A stretch of 64,000 nucleotides of DNA from Palaemon carinicauda (lineage: Eukaryota > Arthropoda > Malacostraca > Decapoda > Palaemonidae): the NCBI RefSeq assembly GCF_036898095.1, contig NC_090736.1, positions 11,558,186 to 11,622,185 on the forward strand, given 5' to 3'. Below, piece by piece: positions 63,500-64,000 of this stretch (position 1 is the first letter of the stretch; each line of letters begins with the position of its first letter). Position numbers and translations under genes: made by a program. A model generated the notes under the pieces. That model saw nothing but the letters and a program-made list of their open reading frames with translations, had not been told where the DNA came from and searched no databases.

Positions 63500-63651
63500 C
63501 ACATACACTTGCATATACAGACTGATATACAAATTACCCATTGTCCCAATATGATGAAAAATTAACATCCCAGAGAATATTTGAATTCTTGCCTTCCTTT
63601 TAGTACCATATGTATGTATATATATTTACTGTATGTATGTATGTATGTATA

Positions 63652-63775
<124 letters not shown>

Positions 63776-64000
63776 CTGTATGTATATATGTGTATGTATG
63801 TAAGTATTACTTTCTCTGTCATTTCTACTTATTCCTTTATATTATATATATACACACTATACACACAAAAGCATACATATGCATACAGAAAAAAATCCCT
63901 GACTGAAGCTACTGGCCCCAAAGCCAAGACAAGAAGGCTTTGTCGTTCCTGTTATGAGATACTGTCACAAAATAAAGGAAGTTCTGTAGCTCAAAAGAAA

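Overview
The window looks like nuclear DNA of an arthropod, most probably a decapod crustacean (a palaemonid-type prawn is possible but not shown). It has spliced genes with GT-AG introns. It is very dense in (TC)n, (AT)n and (TAA)n microsatellites. It carries DIRS-type and LINE retroelements and many copies of one abundant interspersed repeat whose tail ends in (TAA)n. There is no sign of prokaryotic organisation, CRISPR arrays or operons.

Region 1 (1-3,430) is repeat-rich flank: microsatellites, a LINE 3' scrap, a tRNA-derived SINE and two copies of the (TAA)-tailed repeat. Region 2 (about 3,431-14,710, plus strand) is one gene that I could assemble from eight coding exons with matching splice phases. 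It encodes a predicted 2,054-residue extracellular leucine-rich-repeat protein: signal peptide, LRRNT cysteines, more than 30 LRRs, LRRCT, a long Pro/Ser/Thr-rich stalk with a 10-residue repeat, and a C-terminal GPI-anchor-like signal. This is a chaoptin/artichoke-like architecture. Its first coding intron holds LINE scraps and a higher-order minisatellite.

Region 3 (14,711-32,150) is intergenic and repeat-rich: a hairpin repeat, 0.5 kb of (AT)n, a hAT-like MITE with a near-perfect 8-bp target duplication, a G/C-homopolymer tandem repeat, and a decayed second family of DIRS-like elements (about 23.6-30.9 kb) followed by a 64-bp minisatellite. Region 4 (32,156-46,370) contains three phase-compatible exons of an unrecognised gene (77 codons seen). 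Its 13.2-kb intron hosts a nearly complete DIRS element in the sense orientation.

Region 5 (46,371-58,430) is a nest of transposons. A minus-strand CR1/jockey-like LINE is split by a second copy of the same DIRS element and by further repeats. Region 6 (58,985 to about 62,800) is a minus-strand APE-type LINE with endonuclease, reverse transcriptase and a C-terminal zinc-finger-like motif, broken by a few lesions. The end is again microsatellite.

The two DIRS copies (about 6.5 kb each) are the most informative objects. Both have inverted terminal repeats, an internal complementary region that is the reverse complement of the joined outer ends, a gag ORF, an RT-RNase H ORF and a tyrosine-recombinase ORF overlapping it in another frame. 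Their integration junctions are T-runs without an obvious target-site duplication. Each copy carries different disabling lesions. All coordinates and splice sites are read by eye, and no database search was run.
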